Positions 17,986-25,958 of a stretch of 64,000 bases of DNA are shown one piece after another (the stretch's first letter is position 1; each line of letters opens with the position of its first letter). The position numbers and the translations under genes were made by a program. The stretch lies in NCBI RefSeq assembly GCF_003958635.1, contig NZ_RSEK01000003.1:124001-188000 (forward strand), written 5' to 3'. The notes under the pieces were generated by a model. The model searched no databases. It had not been told where the DNA came from and saw only the letters and a program-made list of their open reading frames with translations. This stretch comes from Altericroceibacterium xinjiangense. Its GTDB lineage: Bacteria; Pseudomonadota; Alphaproteobacteria; Sphingomonadales; Sphingomonadaceae.

Positions 17986-18513
17986 TCACTCGGTCCGAAG
18001 CTGCCTTGCGAGCACGACGTCGTCATACTCCCGCTCTCCGACCCGGAATTTTCGGTCGGCGATCTGGATAAAATCCTGCCTGGCGTAGAAAGCCCGCGCA
18101 CGAGCGTTGCCAGCATACACGCCCAGGAGAATCCTTCGATATCCCCGCTGCTCGGCATGTAGGATCGCTTGCTTCATGAGCTCTGCTCCCATCCCCGTCC
18201 CGTGGAACCGCGAAAGCGTGTAGATGCGCTTCAGCTCGATATCGCTCCCGTCGGGCGTGCATCCCGGAAGGTGTGTCTCTCCGACGAGTGAAAAGCCGAC
18301 AGGTGCGCTCCCATGACATGTCTCGGCCAGCCACGCTTGCCCACCTGCGCCCAGATAGGCTTCGTATGCGGCGTGGCTGTGCTCCCTCCGGCAGTGATCG
18401 ACTATGGCGCGCCCATCAAGAACTCCGGCGAATGTCTCGAGAAAGGTTGCGCCGCCGACGAGCGCAAGGCGTTCGGCGTCCACCGCGCTTGCTGGTCTTA
18501 CGGTCCAGTCCAT
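17986..18513 (-). CDS. GNAT family N-acetyltransferase
   Basis: 175-residue acetyl-CoA-dependent acetyltransferase; the substrate is unknown. Seen: N-terminal strand WTVRPASAVDAERLALV, the beta4 strand IELKRIYTL, the pyrophosphate loop FHGTGMGAELMKQA (Q/RxxGxG/A type) and NARARAFYARQDF near the C-terminus. It sits between radC and purB on the same strand with short gaps. Confidence 0.9.
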   Translation of the reverse strand: MDWTVRPASAVDAERLALVGGATFLETFAGVLDGRAIVDHCRREHSHAAYEAYLGAGGQAWLAETCHGSAPVGFSLVGETHLPGCTPDGSDIELKRIYTLSRFHGTGMGAELMKQAILHAEQRGYRRILLGVYAGNARARAFYARQDFIQIADRKFRVGEREYDDVVLARQLRTE

Positions 18514-18546
18514 CCTGCGCTCCTGCCCTGCTGCGCGCCGCTCGCG

Positions 18547-19251
18547 CTAGATCAAACCCTTGGCCCGCATCGACACGTGGCCTTCGCGCCCGACGATCAC
18601 ATGGTCGTGTACGGTCAGGCCAAGCAGCCGCCCGGCTTCGGCGATCCGGTTGGTGATCTGGATGTCGGCCCGGCTCGGCTCGGGATTGCCGCTCGGGTGG
18701 TTGTGGACCAGGATCAGGGCGGCGGCACCGATGTCCAGTCCGCGGCGGATTACCTCGCGCGGATGGATCGTCGCCTCGTCGATCGAACCGTCGCCGACAT
18801 GGTGATCCTGGATCAGCCGGTTACGGCTGTCGAGGTAAAGCACGCGCACCCGCTCCACGGTCAGGTGCGCCATGTCGATGGACAGGTAGTCGATCAGCGT
18901 CTGCCAGCTGCCCAGCACCGGTTTGGAATGCACTTCGCTGCGGGCCATGCGGCGCGCGGCGACCGCCACGATCTTCAGGTTGGCCGCGCTGACTTCACCC
19001 ATGCCTTCAACTTGCGCCAGCGATCCCGCATCGGCGTTGAGCACGCCGGAAAGCGTCCCGAACCGGGCAAGCAGCGCCTTCGCGATCGGCTTGGTGTCGC
19101 CCCGCGGGCGGCTGGCGAACAGCAGGTATTCCAGCACTTCGTAATCGGCCAGGGCATCGATCCCGCCTTCCAGCAGGCGTTTTCTCAGCCGGGCGCGATG
19201 CCCTGCGGTGTCCGATCCGCCGCGCGGTCCCGTGTAATCTTCTGTCTTCAC
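18547..19251 (-). CDS. radC: RadC family JAB-domain protein
   Basis: 234 residues, normal RadC length. N-terminal helix-hairpin-helix-like part (ARFGTLSGVLNADAGSLAQV, VEGMGEVSAANLK) and C-terminal JAMM domain with the zinc motif HNHPSGNPEPSRADI. Family members are conserved around competence and DNA processing, but the repair role once proposed is not supported in several species, so the biochemical role is open. Divergent from the ATP synthase F0 operon. Confidence 0.93.
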   Translation of the reverse strand: MKTEDYTGPRGGSDTAGHRARLRKRLLEGGIDALADYEVLEYLLFASRPRGDTKPIAKALLARFGTLSGVLNADAGSLAQVEGMGEVSAANLKIVAVAARRMARSEVHSKPVLGSWQTLIDYLSIDMAHLTVERVRVLYLDSRNRLIQDHHVGDGSIDEATIHPREVIRRGLDIGAAALILVHNHPSGNPEPSRADIQITNRIAEAGRLLGLTVHDHVIVGREGHVSMRAKGLI

Positions 19252-19402
19252 TCGCCAATCCCCTTGGCGCAGGGATGCCCCGGCGCGCGGGTGGGCGCAA
19301 GTGCCGCATGTGGTTGACTTGCCGATACCCCCCGCCTAAGGGGGCGGCGCCCTCGGCGGGCACCTCGTATGCCCATGTAGTTGCCCAGCAAGGGAGTGTT
19401 GC

Positions 19403-19720
19403 ATGAGCGATGAGAAGTCCGCACGGGAACCCATCGGTGAGGACGCGCGGATCGACGCGCTTGACGAGCGGCTGAAGGCTGCGCGCGAGCGGGAAGAAGA
19501 GCGCAACCGTCCGCGGGGCCAAGCTGCCGATGCAAATTATCGCATGGGCAACAAGGTACTTGCGGAGCTGCTCGGTGGGCTTCTTGGCGGCGCGGTGCTT
19601 GGTCTGGTAATTGATTACTTTGCCGGCACATCGCCCTGGGGTCTGTTGGTGATGCTGTTCCTCGGAATAGGTGTCGCCTTCAGGAACATTATCCGGATTT
19701 CGAACCGGCGTCAGGACTGA
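19403..19720 (+). CDS. atpI: AtpI-like F0F1 ATP synthase assembly protein
   Basis: 105 residues, first gene of the F0 operon. Hydrophilic N-terminus of about 50 residues followed by two transmembrane helices; the first has a glycine-rich face (LLGGLLGGAVLGLVIDY), the second ends in FRNIIR. AtpI helps assemble the c-ring in other bacteria. Start supported by a GGGAG ribosome binding site 11 nt upstream. Confidence 0.88.
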   Translation: MSDEKSAREPIGEDARIDALDERLKAAREREEERNRPRGQAADANYRMGNKVLAELLGGLLGGAVLGLVIDYFAGTSPWGLLVMLFLGIGVAFRNIIRISNRRQD

Positions 19721-19772
19721 CCTTTTTTCAGGGCGGCTGGCGCCGCTCATTTACGCGTTGGGGACGCAGACA

Positions 19773-20567
19773 GTGGCAGCCGAAGCAGGCAAAGTCGATC
19801 CGATGCACCAGTTCACGATTGAGCCGTTGTTCGGCTCAAACAACTGGGAAATCGCCGGATTCAACATCGCATTCACGAACAGTGCGCTGTGGATGGCCAT
19901 CGCCGCCGCGGCGTTGTGGCTGTTCATGATCGGCGGCATGAAGCGCCAGCTGGTGCCCAACCGCTGGCAGATGGCGGTGGAAACCTTCACCGGCTTCATC
20001 GACGACACGCTGCAGGCGAACATTGGCAAGGAAGGGCGCAAGTACGTGCCCTACATCTTCTCGCTGTTCATGTTCATCCTGTTCGCGAACCTGATGGGCC
20101 TGCTGCCGCTGCCGCTGGCAATTGTCGGCGTCCACCCGTTCACCTTCACCAGCCACTTCACGGTTACCGGCATCCTCGCGCTGCTGACGTTCCTGATCGT
20201 ACTGGTGGTCGGCTTCTGGAAGCACGGTCTCCATTTCTTCTCGCTGTTCGTGCCGCACGGCACGCCGATGCTGATGATTCCGCTGATCTTCGTGGTGGAG
20301 CTGTTCTCGTTCCTCGTGCGTCCGTTCAGTCTCGCCCTGCGGCTCTTCGTCGCCATGATGGCGGGGCACGTGCTGCTTGAGATCCTCGCCAGCTTCATCG
20401 TCGACAGCGCCAACGCTGGCGCCGGCTGGGGCCTGGTGATCGGCATCCCGATCATGGTCCTGATGCTGGCGATTTCCGCGCTGGAAATCCTCGTCGCAGG
20501 CATCCAGGCCTACGTTTTTGCGCTGCTCAGCACGTTGTATATCAACGACGCAGAGAATCTTCACTAA
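19773..20567 (+). CDS. atpB: F0F1 ATP synthase subunit a
   Basis: Proton-channel subunit of the membrane sector. 264 residues from the GTG at 19773 (VAAEAGKVDPMHQF), chosen because related alphaproteobacterial proteins begin this way; the MHQF methionine at 19803 is a shorter option. Seen: NRWQMAVETF, the fourth helix FSLALRLFVAMMAGH with the essential Arg, and the last helix LEILVAGIQAYVFALL with Gln and Glu facing the c-ring. 52 bp after atpI. Confidence 0.97.
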   Translation: MAAEAGKVDPMHQFTIEPLFGSNNWEIAGFNIAFTNSALWMAIAAAALWLFMIGGMKRQLVPNRWQMAVETFTGFIDDTLQANIGKEGRKYVPYIFSLFMFILFANLMGLLPLPLAIVGVHPFTFTSHFTVTGILALLTFLIVLVVGFWKHGLHFFSLFVPHGTPMLMIPLIFVVELFSFLVRPFSLALRLFVAMMAGHVLLEILASFIVDSANAGAGWGLVIGIPIMVLMLAISALEILVAGIQAYVFALLSTLYINDAENLH

Positions 20568-20606
20568 TCCAACCACTTATTCAGGTTTATCAAAGGAGTT
20601 TTTGAA

Positions 20607-20834
20607 ATGGACATGGAAGCTGCCAAGCTGCTCGGTGCCGGTCTTGCTGCGATCGGTGCGGGCCTCGCGTCGCTCGGCGTGGGCAACGTCTTCAGTTCCT
20701 TCCTCGAAGGCGCGCTGCGCAATCCGGGTGCGGCCGACGGTCAGCAGGGCCGCCTGTTCATCGGCTTCGCCGCCGCAGAACTTCTCGGCCTGCTCGCGTT
20801 CCTCGTGGCCGTGATCCTGATCTTCGTCGCCTGA
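20607..20834 (+). CDS. atpE: F0F1 ATP synthase subunit c
   Basis: 75-residue hairpin of two transmembrane helices that forms the rotor ring. The glycine-rich first helix (LGAGLAAIGAGLASLGVG), the polar loop RNPGA and the proton-binding Glu in GFAAAELLGLLAF are all present. Strong ribosome binding site AAAGGAG 8 nt upstream. A perfect 10-bp hairpin follows the stop. Confidence 0.98.
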   Translation: MDMEAAKLLGAGLAAIGAGLASLGVGNVFSSFLEGALRNPGAADGQQGRLFIGFAAAELLGLLAFLVAVILIFVA

Positions 20835-20856
20835 AGCCTGTAGGATTTGTTGGATT

Positions 20857-20881
20857 GGCGGGCCCGTCCTCCGGGCCCGCC
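20857..20881 (+). terminator. Intercistronic hairpin after atpE
   Basis: GGCGGGCCCG (20857-20866) and CGGGCCCGCC (20872-20881) form a perfect 10-bp stem with a 5-nt loop, 22 bp after the atpE stop and inside the operon. It has no T-run. It is more likely an mRNA stabiliser or partial terminator that raises subunit c output than a full terminator. Confidence 0.6.
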
Positions 20882-20915
20882 AGCATGCACTTCCTCAACT
20901 TACCGGACCGGACCA

Positions 20916-21410
20916 ATGCCCCAGCTATCCCAGCTAGCCGAAACCTACGCCAGTCAGATCTTCTGGCTGCTGGCAATCTTCGGACTGGTCTTCTTCGTCA
21001 TTGGCCGCGGCATGGTGCCCAAGGTCATGGACACCGTCACCACGCGTGATCAGCAGATCCAGCAGGACCTCACCGCCGCCGAAGCTGCTCGCACAAAAGC
21101 AGACGAAGAGGAGGAGGCCTGGCGCAAGCGCGAAAACGACAACCGGGCACAGTCCCAGGCGCTGATCAATCAAGCCCGGGTCGCAGCGGCCGAACAGGTC
21201 GCAGCAAGGCTCGAGGTTGCCCAAGCCGGCTTCGACGAGAAAATTGCCGATGCCGAAGCTCAAATCGCTGCAGCGCGCTTGGCTGCGACTGCGGAAATCG
21301 AAGCCGTGGCGAGCGATGCGGCGCAAGATATCGTCGAGCGTGTCGCCGGAATGCACATCGCTCCGCAAACCGCTTCTGCTGCCGTCAAGGAGGTGATGAT
21401 CCATGGCTAA
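20916..21410 (+). CDS. atpF': F0F1 ATP synthase subunit b' (second peripheral-stalk subunit)
   Basis: 164 residues from ATG 20916. One N-terminal transmembrane helix (IFWLLAIFGLVFFVIG) and a long Ala/Glu/Lys-rich coiled coil that forms one half of the peripheral stalk. Alphaproteobacteria typically carry b and b' as separate genes, as here. The ORF is open to 20847 but that would include the hairpin. It overlaps atpF by 8 bp. Confidence 0.93.
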   Translation: MPQLSQLAETYASQIFWLLAIFGLVFFVIGRGMVPKVMDTVTTRDQQIQQDLTAAEAARTKADEEEEAWRKRENDNRAQSQALINQARVAAAEQVAARLEVAQAGFDEKIADAEAQIAAARLAATAEIEAVASDAAQDIVERVAGMHIAPQTASAAVKEVMIHG

Positions 21411-22032
21411 TTCTTCCCATGTGGTCACCACGACGAACGACCCTGCGGTTCCGGCAGATGTTGCCGCAATCGACCCGGCGGGCCCTGCACATGTAGTGCT
21501 GACCGACGCTCCGGCGCATGCGGTACTGGTAGAAGAAGCAGAGCACCACGGTGCCACTTTCCTGGGCATGGGTCCGGAAGGCTGGGTTGGCGTGGCAATG
21601 CTGCTCTTCCTCCTCATTTTGATCTGGAAGGGTGTGTTTCGGTCCATAACCAGCCTTCTCGATGCGAAGATTGCGGCCATCCGTAGCCAGTTGGAAGAGG
21701 CGCGAAATCTGCGCGCCGAAGCGGAGACGCTGCGGGAAGAATACAGCGCGAAGATTGCCAACGCCGAAAAGGATGCGGCGGCCATGTTGGCGCAGGCCCG
21801 CACTGAGGCGGACACGATCGTTGCGAACGCCGAGGTCGAAAGCGCGGCGATTATCGCTCGTCGTCAGAAAATGGCCGAGGAAAAGATTGCCGCTGCCGAG
21901 CGGTCTGCCGTGGAGGAAATCAGAGCCAAGGCGGCCACGACTGCTGCCGCTGCTGCTCGCCGCCTGATCGTTGAGAAGTTTGAGGTGCAAGCTGATCGGC
22001 AACTGGTCGATCAGGCGATCGCCGGGTTGTAA
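21403..22032 (+). CDS. atpF: F0F1 ATP synthase subunit b
   Basis: 209 residues. Membrane helix near residues 60-78 (GVAMLLFLLILIWKGVF) followed by an extended coiled coil to the C-terminus (ERSAVEEIRAKAATTAAAAARRLIV). Unusually, about 57 residues precede the helix; this part is Ala/Val/Pro/His rich (PADVAAIDPAGPAHV) and has no counterpart in a typical ~160-residue subunit b. Last gene of the F0 operon; no F1 genes are in the window. Confidence 0.93.
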   Translation: MANSSHVVTTTNDPAVPADVAAIDPAGPAHVVLTDAPAHAVLVEEAEHHGATFLGMGPEGWVGVAMLLFLLILIWKGVFRSITSLLDAKIAAIRSQLEEARNLRAEAETLREEYSAKIANAEKDAAAMLAQARTEADTIVANAEVESAAIIARRQKMAEEKIAAAERSAVEEIRAKAATTAAAAARRLIVEKFEVQADRQLVDQAIAGL

Positions 22033-22036
22033 GGTC

Positions 22037-22057
22037 CCGCCGCTTGTGTCGCGGCGG
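22037..22057 (+). terminator. Hairpin after the F0 operon
   Basis: CCGCCGC (22037-22043) pairs with GCGGCGG (22051-22057) around a 7-nt loop, 5 bp after the atpF stop. No T-run follows, so factor-independent termination is only partial at best. Confidence 0.4.
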
Positions 22058-22102
22058 AACACCCCGTCAGGCTGAGCGCTTATCCTAAGTTAGGAGAAGC
22101 GC

Positions 22103-22714
22103 ATGCCCATTACCGCTATTGCGATCAACTGCACTCTCAAGAGCAGTGAAGGTCCGAAAAGCTCAACGTCCCGGATGATCCGTGTTCTTGCGGACCAGTT
22201 TGACCAGCGGGGCGTGGCGACGGCAGAAACACTGCGGATGGCGGATTACAACATCCTGCCTGGCGTCACCTCCGATGAAGGTGAGGGCGATGACTGGCCC
22301 ATGCTGCGCGAGAAGTTGCTGGCTCACGACATTCTAATCTTCGGTGGCCCAATTTGGATGGGGCAGATAAGCTCCGTTGCCAAGCGAGTGCTCGAGCGAA
22401 TGGATGCCTTCCTTTCCGAAACCGATCAACAGGGCCGGATGCCCAGCTACGGGAAGGTCGCCGTAGCAGCGATTGTCGGGAACGAGGACGGGGCGCACTA
22501 CAGTTCTGCGCAGCTTTATCAGGCGCTCAACGACGTTGGCTGGACAATCCCAGCCAATGCCGTCTGCTACTGGAATGGCGCGGCGATGGGGTCCACGGAT
22601 TTCAAGCAGCTCGATACCATCCCGGACAAGGTTACGGAAACAGCAAAGCTGGTGGCTGGCAACGCTGCTCATGTTGCGCGCGTGCTGAAGGAGGATCCGT
22701 ATCCTGGATCCTGA
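22103..22714 (+). CDS. Flavodoxin-like NAD(P)H-dependent FMN reductase / oxidoreductase
   Basis: 203-residue flavodoxin-fold protein. The N-terminal strand AIAINCTLKSSEGPKSSTS contains the FMN phosphate loop, and GGPIWMGQISSVAK and AAIVGNEDGAHY match the isoalloxazine-binding loops. The electron acceptor is not evident. Strong ribosome binding site (TTAGGAG, 9 nt upstream). Codon use is somewhat less GC-rich than that of its neighbours. It converges on gloB with a 2-bp gap. Confidence 0.82.
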   Translation: MPITAIAINCTLKSSEGPKSSTSRMIRVLADQFDQRGVATAETLRMADYNILPGVTSDEGEGDDWPMLREKLLAHDILIFGGPIWMGQISSVAKRVLERMDAFLSETDQQGRMPSYGKVAVAAIVGNEDGAHYSSAQLYQALNDVGWTIPANAVCYWNGAAMGSTDFKQLDTIPDKVTETAKLVAGNAAHVARVLKEDPYPGS

Positions 22715-22716
22715 AG

Positions 22717-23478
22717 CTACCGGAATGTATCTTTCGCAGCTCTGAGTGCCGCGAACGTTTCTGAAGCCGAGTCTCCGCCCCAGCCTTTTCGCATCTCTGG
22801 ACTATCCGCTCGCAGAAACGGGTTCGTGTCCAGCTCGCGGCCGAGTGTCGTGGGCACCGTTGGCTTGCCGGTGGAACGCTTCCGGGCGATCTCCTGCACG
22901 TAGTCCTTGAGTTGCAGGTTGCCGGGATCGGCGTGCACTGCGAAGCGCCCGTTCGCTTCGGTGTATTCGTGCGCACTGTAGAGCGTGGTCTGCGGTGGCA
23001 GGTCCTTCAGGCGCGACAAGCTTGTCCAGAACTGCTGCGGCGTTCCTTCGAACATACGCCCACAGCCGAGCGGGAACAGTGCATCCCCAACGAACGCAAT
23101 CTCCAATTCCTTCAGGTGGTAGGCAATGTGCCCAAGGGTGTGACCGCCAACATCGAGCACGTGTGCGGGGTGGCGGCCGATGCACGTTGTATCCCCGTGA
23201 ACGACGGTACGATCCACTGCCTTGATCTTCGGGGCGTCAACTTCTGGAGCGACGACAGTGCAGCCGGTGGCCTGCTTTATCGCCTCGTTTCCACCGGCGT
23301 GGTCAGGGTGCCAGTGCGTGTTCCAGATTTGCGTGATGCGCCAGCCCTTCGCTTTCGCTTCCCGCAGGTACACGTCGGCGTCGGGGGTATCGATGCAAGC
23401 CGTCTCGCCGCTTTCCGTGTCGTGTAGCAGGAACCCGTAGTTGTCGGACAGACATGGGAACTGGTGGACTTGCAGCAT
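22717..23478 (-). CDS. gloB: Hydroxyacylglutathione hydrolase (glyoxalase II)
   Basis: Hydrolyses S-D-lactoylglutathione to D-lactate and glutathione, the second step of methylglyoxal detoxification. 253 residues. Metallo-beta-lactamase fold with THWHPDH at 54-60 (H55, H57, D59, H60 bind metal), a second metal His in HTLGHIAYH and YSAHEYT. The C-terminal substrate domain has the basic NPFLR-type segment. Confidence 0.95.
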   Translation of the reverse strand: MLQVHQFPCLSDNYGFLLHDTESGETACIDTPDADVYLREAKAKGWRITQIWNTHWHPDHAGGNEAIKQATGCTVVAPEVDAPKIKAVDRTVVHGDTTCIGRHPAHVLDVGGHTLGHIAYHLKELEIAFVGDALFPLGCGRMFEGTPQQFWTSLSRLKDLPPQTTLYSAHEYTEANGRFAVHADPGNLQLKDYVQEIARKRSTGKPTVPTTLGRELDTNPFLRADSPEMRKGWGGDSASETFAALRAAKDTFR

Positions 23479-23618
23479 CAGTTGTCCCTTCCTTTCAGGT
23501 GGCGAGGGATGGGTTCGTGCGAGTGAGGCCAGGCATCGCAGGTTCGTTCAGGGGTAACGACGGATCCGCACAGGCCTCTCGCTTCAGGCCGGCCAGTCTA
23601 GCAGCGCTGTTCTTATAG

Positions 23619-23656
23619 GAAAGGCCCGCCTGCTCGGGTGAGCGGACGGGCCTTTC
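23619..23656 (-). terminator. Distal terminator hairpin of rpsA
   Basis: GAAAGGCCCG and CGGGCCTTTC (23619-23628 / 23647-23656) give a 10-bp stem around an 18-nt loop that itself contains a short GCTC/GAGC stem. Read on the reverse strand the stem ends in GGGCCTTTCC, a modest T-run. About 55 nt after the rpsA stop. Confidence 0.6.
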
Positions 23657-23668
23657 GCGGTGACCTGT

Positions 23669-23698
23669 TGGAAGGCCTCGGTTACGCGAGGCCTTCCA
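23669..23698 (-). terminator. Proximal hairpin after rpsA
   Basis: TGGAAGGCCTCG (23669-23680) and CGAGGCCTTCCA (23687-23698) are a perfect 12-bp stem with a 6-nt loop, 12 nt beyond the rpsA stop. Together with the distal hairpin it makes a tandem terminator. Confidence 0.65.
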
Positions 23699-23710
23699 TG
23701 CTTGAGCGGA

Positions 23711-25414
23711 TTACTCTTCGTTCTTCTTCAGCGCTTCGCCGAGGATGTCGCCGAGCGAGGCACCCGAGTCGGACGAACCGTACTGGGCAACCGCCTGCTT
23801 TTCTTCGGCGATCTGGCGTGCCTTGACGGAGAAGTTCGGCTTCTTGGACCGGTCGAACCCGGTGACCATCGCGTCGAGCTTCTGACCGGTCTGGAAGCGG
23901 TCCGGACGCTGTTCGTCACGGTCACGACCAAGGTCGGAGCGCTTGATGAAGCCGGTCGCGCCATCGTCGCCCGCCTGAACTTCCAGTCCGCCATCGCGAA
24001 CTTCGAGCACGGTCACGGTGGTGACGTCGCCGCGCTTGAGGCTGCCCGTCGCGCCGCCGGCGGCCGGGGCACCCTTTTCGAGCTGCTTCATGCCGAGGCT
24101 GATGCGTTCCTTTTCGACGTCGACATCGAGTACGACCGCGTCGACTTCTTCACCCTTGCGGTGCAGCGCCAGCGCGTCTTCGCCCGAGATGCCCCAAGCG
24201 ATGTCCGACATGTGAACCATGCCGTCCACGTCGCCCGGAAGGCCGATGAACAAGCCGAATTCGGTCGCGTTCTTGACTTCGCCGGCGACGGTCGAGCCGA
24301 CCGGGTGCTGTTCGGCGAACTCTTCCCACGGGTTGCGCTGGGCCTGCTTGAGGCCGAGGCTGATGCGGCGCTTATCGGAATCGACTTCCAGCACGACCAC
24401 TTCGACTTCCTGCGAGGTCGAGACGATCTTGCCCGGGTGGACGTTCTTCTTGGTCCAGCTCATCTCGGAGACGTGGACCAGACCTTCGATGCCGGCTTCC
24501 AGTTCCACGAACGCGCCGTATTCGGTGATGTTGGTGACGGTTCCGTTCACCTTCATGCCCATCGGGTACTTGGCGGCGACGCCTTCCCACGGATCGCTTT
24601 CCAGCTGCTTCATGCCGAGGCTGATGCGCTGGGTTTCCGGGTTGATCCGGATGATCTGCACGGTGACGGTGTCGCCGATGTTGATCACTTCGCTCGGGTG
24701 GTTGATCCGCTTGTAGCTCATGTCCGTGACGTGGAGCAGGCCGTCAATACCGCCGAGATCAACGAACGCACCGTAATCGGTGATGTTCTTGACCACACCG
24801 TCGATTACCTGGCCTTCGGACAGCTTGTCGATCAGTTCGCTGCGCTGTTCGGCGCGGGTTTCTTCGAGAACCGCGCGGCGCGAGACGACGATGTTGCCGC
24901 GGCGGCGATCCATCTTCAGGATCTGGAACGGCTGCGGCATGTCCATCAGCGGAGCGACATCGCGCACGGGGCGGATATCGACCTGGCTGCCGGGCAGGAA
25001 GGCCACGGCGCCATCGAGATCGACGGTGAAGCCGCCCTTCACGCGGCCGAAGATGCGGCCTTCGACGCGCTTGCCTTCGCCAAATTCGTTTTCAAGCTTG
25101 TCCCAGGCGGCTTCGCGGCGGGCGCGGTCGCGGCTGAGCATCGCTTCGCCGTCGGCGTTTTCAACGCGGTCGACATAGACTTCGACTTCATCGCCGACCG
25201 ACAGGCCGTGATCGTCTTCGTTACGGGCGAATTCACGCAGGGAGATGCGGCCTTCGCTCTTCAGGCCAACGTCGATGACGGCCATGCCGTTTTCGATCGC
25301 GGTGACGGTGCCCTTGACGACGCGGCCTTCAAAGCCGCCATCGTCGGCATTGCCGAGCTGTTCATCGAGGAGTTTCGCGAAATCGTCGCGAGAGGGAAGT
25401 GCCGCAGTGGCCAT
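23711..25414 (-). CDS. rpsA: 30S ribosomal protein S1
   Basis: Largest small-subunit protein, which binds mRNA leaders and helps initiation. 567 residues from ATG 25414, with ribosome binding site AGGAAA. Six S1 (OB-fold) repeats can be followed; for example GVVKNITDYGAFVDLGGIDG (repeat 3) and GTVTNITEYGAFVELEAGIE (repeat 4), each ending with RISLGMKQL or a variant. The C-terminal acidic tail ends KKNEE. The ORF is open to 25807 but the upstream 131 codons are leader. Elsewhere rpsA usually follows cmk directly; here about 2.6 kb separates them. Confidence 0.97.
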   Translation of the reverse strand: MATAALPSRDDFAKLLDEQLGNADDGGFEGRVVKGTVTAIENGMAVIDVGLKSEGRISLREFARNEDDHGLSVGDEVEVYVDRVENADGEAMLSRDRARREAAWDKLENEFGEGKRVEGRIFGRVKGGFTVDLDGAVAFLPGSQVDIRPVRDVAPLMDMPQPFQILKMDRRRGNIVVSRRAVLEETRAEQRSELIDKLSEGQVIDGVVKNITDYGAFVDLGGIDGLLHVTDMSYKRINHPSEVINIGDTVTVQIIRINPETQRISLGMKQLESDPWEGVAAKYPMGMKVNGTVTNITEYGAFVELEAGIEGLVHVSEMSWTKKNVHPGKIVSTSQEVEVVVLEVDSDKRRISLGLKQAQRNPWEEFAEQHPVGSTVAGEVKNATEFGLFIGLPGDVDGMVHMSDIAWGISGEDALALHRKGEEVDAVVLDVDVEKERISLGMKQLEKGAPAAGGATGSLKRGDVTTVTVLEVRDGGLEVQAGDDGATGFIKRSDLGRDRDEQRPDRFQTGQKLDAMVTGFDRSKKPNFSVKARQIAEEKQAVAQYGSSDSGASLGDILGEALKKNEE

Positions 25415-25438
25415 AGTGTTTCCTGACTGACATTTTTC

Positions 25439-25473
25439 CGGCCACCGGGTTGGTTCCCGGGGTCTTGTGGCCG
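25439..25473 (-). promoter_or_regulatory. Structured leader hairpin of rpsA mRNA
   Basis: On either strand CGGCCAC pairs with GTGGCCG (25439-25445 / 25467-25473), and inside it CGGG pairs with CCCG (25446-25449 / 25456-25459). In the rpsA transcript the hairpin ends about 25 nt before the ATG. In E. coli a structured rpsA leader mediates autoregulation by S1; the same use here is inference. Confidence 0.45.
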
Positions 25474-25539
25474 AAGTGTCCGCGCGGCCGGATGCCGTCG
25501 CGGACGTCCGTATGGCAATGATGCCGCCGAACGGGCGGG

Positions 25540-25568
25540 CCGATAGTGTAAACCCTTGGAAAAAGCAA
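25540..25568 (-). promoter_or_regulatory. Candidate rpsA promoter
   Basis: On the reverse strand TTGCTT (25568-25563), a 17-bp spacer and TATCGG (25545-25540). It would give a leader of about 120 nt containing the hairpin above. The -10 box is weak; the next base context TTTACACTATC is also promoter-like. Confidence 0.4.
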
Positions 25569-25903
25569 GCGAAACCCGGTCGGCGGCGACTGGCCGGGAC
25601 GCGTCCCGTTCGATCCGCGCGGCCCGGATCGAGGTTGACACAAGTGACATGTCCTACACTTCGTGTCGCGCAGCGAAGGCCGCGGAAATCCGCCGTTCTT
25701 TGGCCCTTTGGCGACACATTGGCGCCTGCAGGAAAATAAAATTTTCTTTTCGCGACGAGACACAATGTTGCGCAGGAAGCAGGCGAGTAAAGGGCGAGCA
25801 CAACCATGGTTCAGGTCTGCGGGGACGCAGACTGAGTAGGAAACCGGTTTTCTCCCGCCGCGCCCGCGAACGAAGATCGCTGGAGGCGGCAAGCACGCGG
25901 TGC

Positions 25904-25935
25904 GAATGTCCGCTTTCGACCCATTGCGGACATTC
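25904..25935. repeat. Palindromic intergenic repeat, copy 1 (perfect)
   Basis: GAATGTCCGC and GCGGACATTC are a perfect 10-bp inverted repeat around the 12-nt loop TTTCGACCCATT. The same arrangement recurs in diverged form at 26251 and 26745, so this is a dispersed REP-like element rather than a gene-specific terminator. Confidence 0.75.
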
Positions 25936-25958
25936 AAGGGCTACTGCATTCTACCGAA

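Larger units (their letters stand above)
25415..25958. other. Gene-free region upstream of rpsA
   Basis: 544 bp with no convincing gene. It holds the rpsA leader hairpin (25439-25473), a candidate rpsA promoter (25540-25568), an AT-rich patch around 25733-25752 unusual for this genome, a small GTCTGC/GCAGAC hairpin at 25815-25832 and the first palindromic repeat at 25904-25935. Open frames across it have the composition of chance GC-rich reading frames. Confidence 0.7.

Noticed and set aside
17901-18158. N-terminal extension of purB
   Set aside because: It overlaps the acetyltransferase gene, and the family N-terminus starts at 17900.
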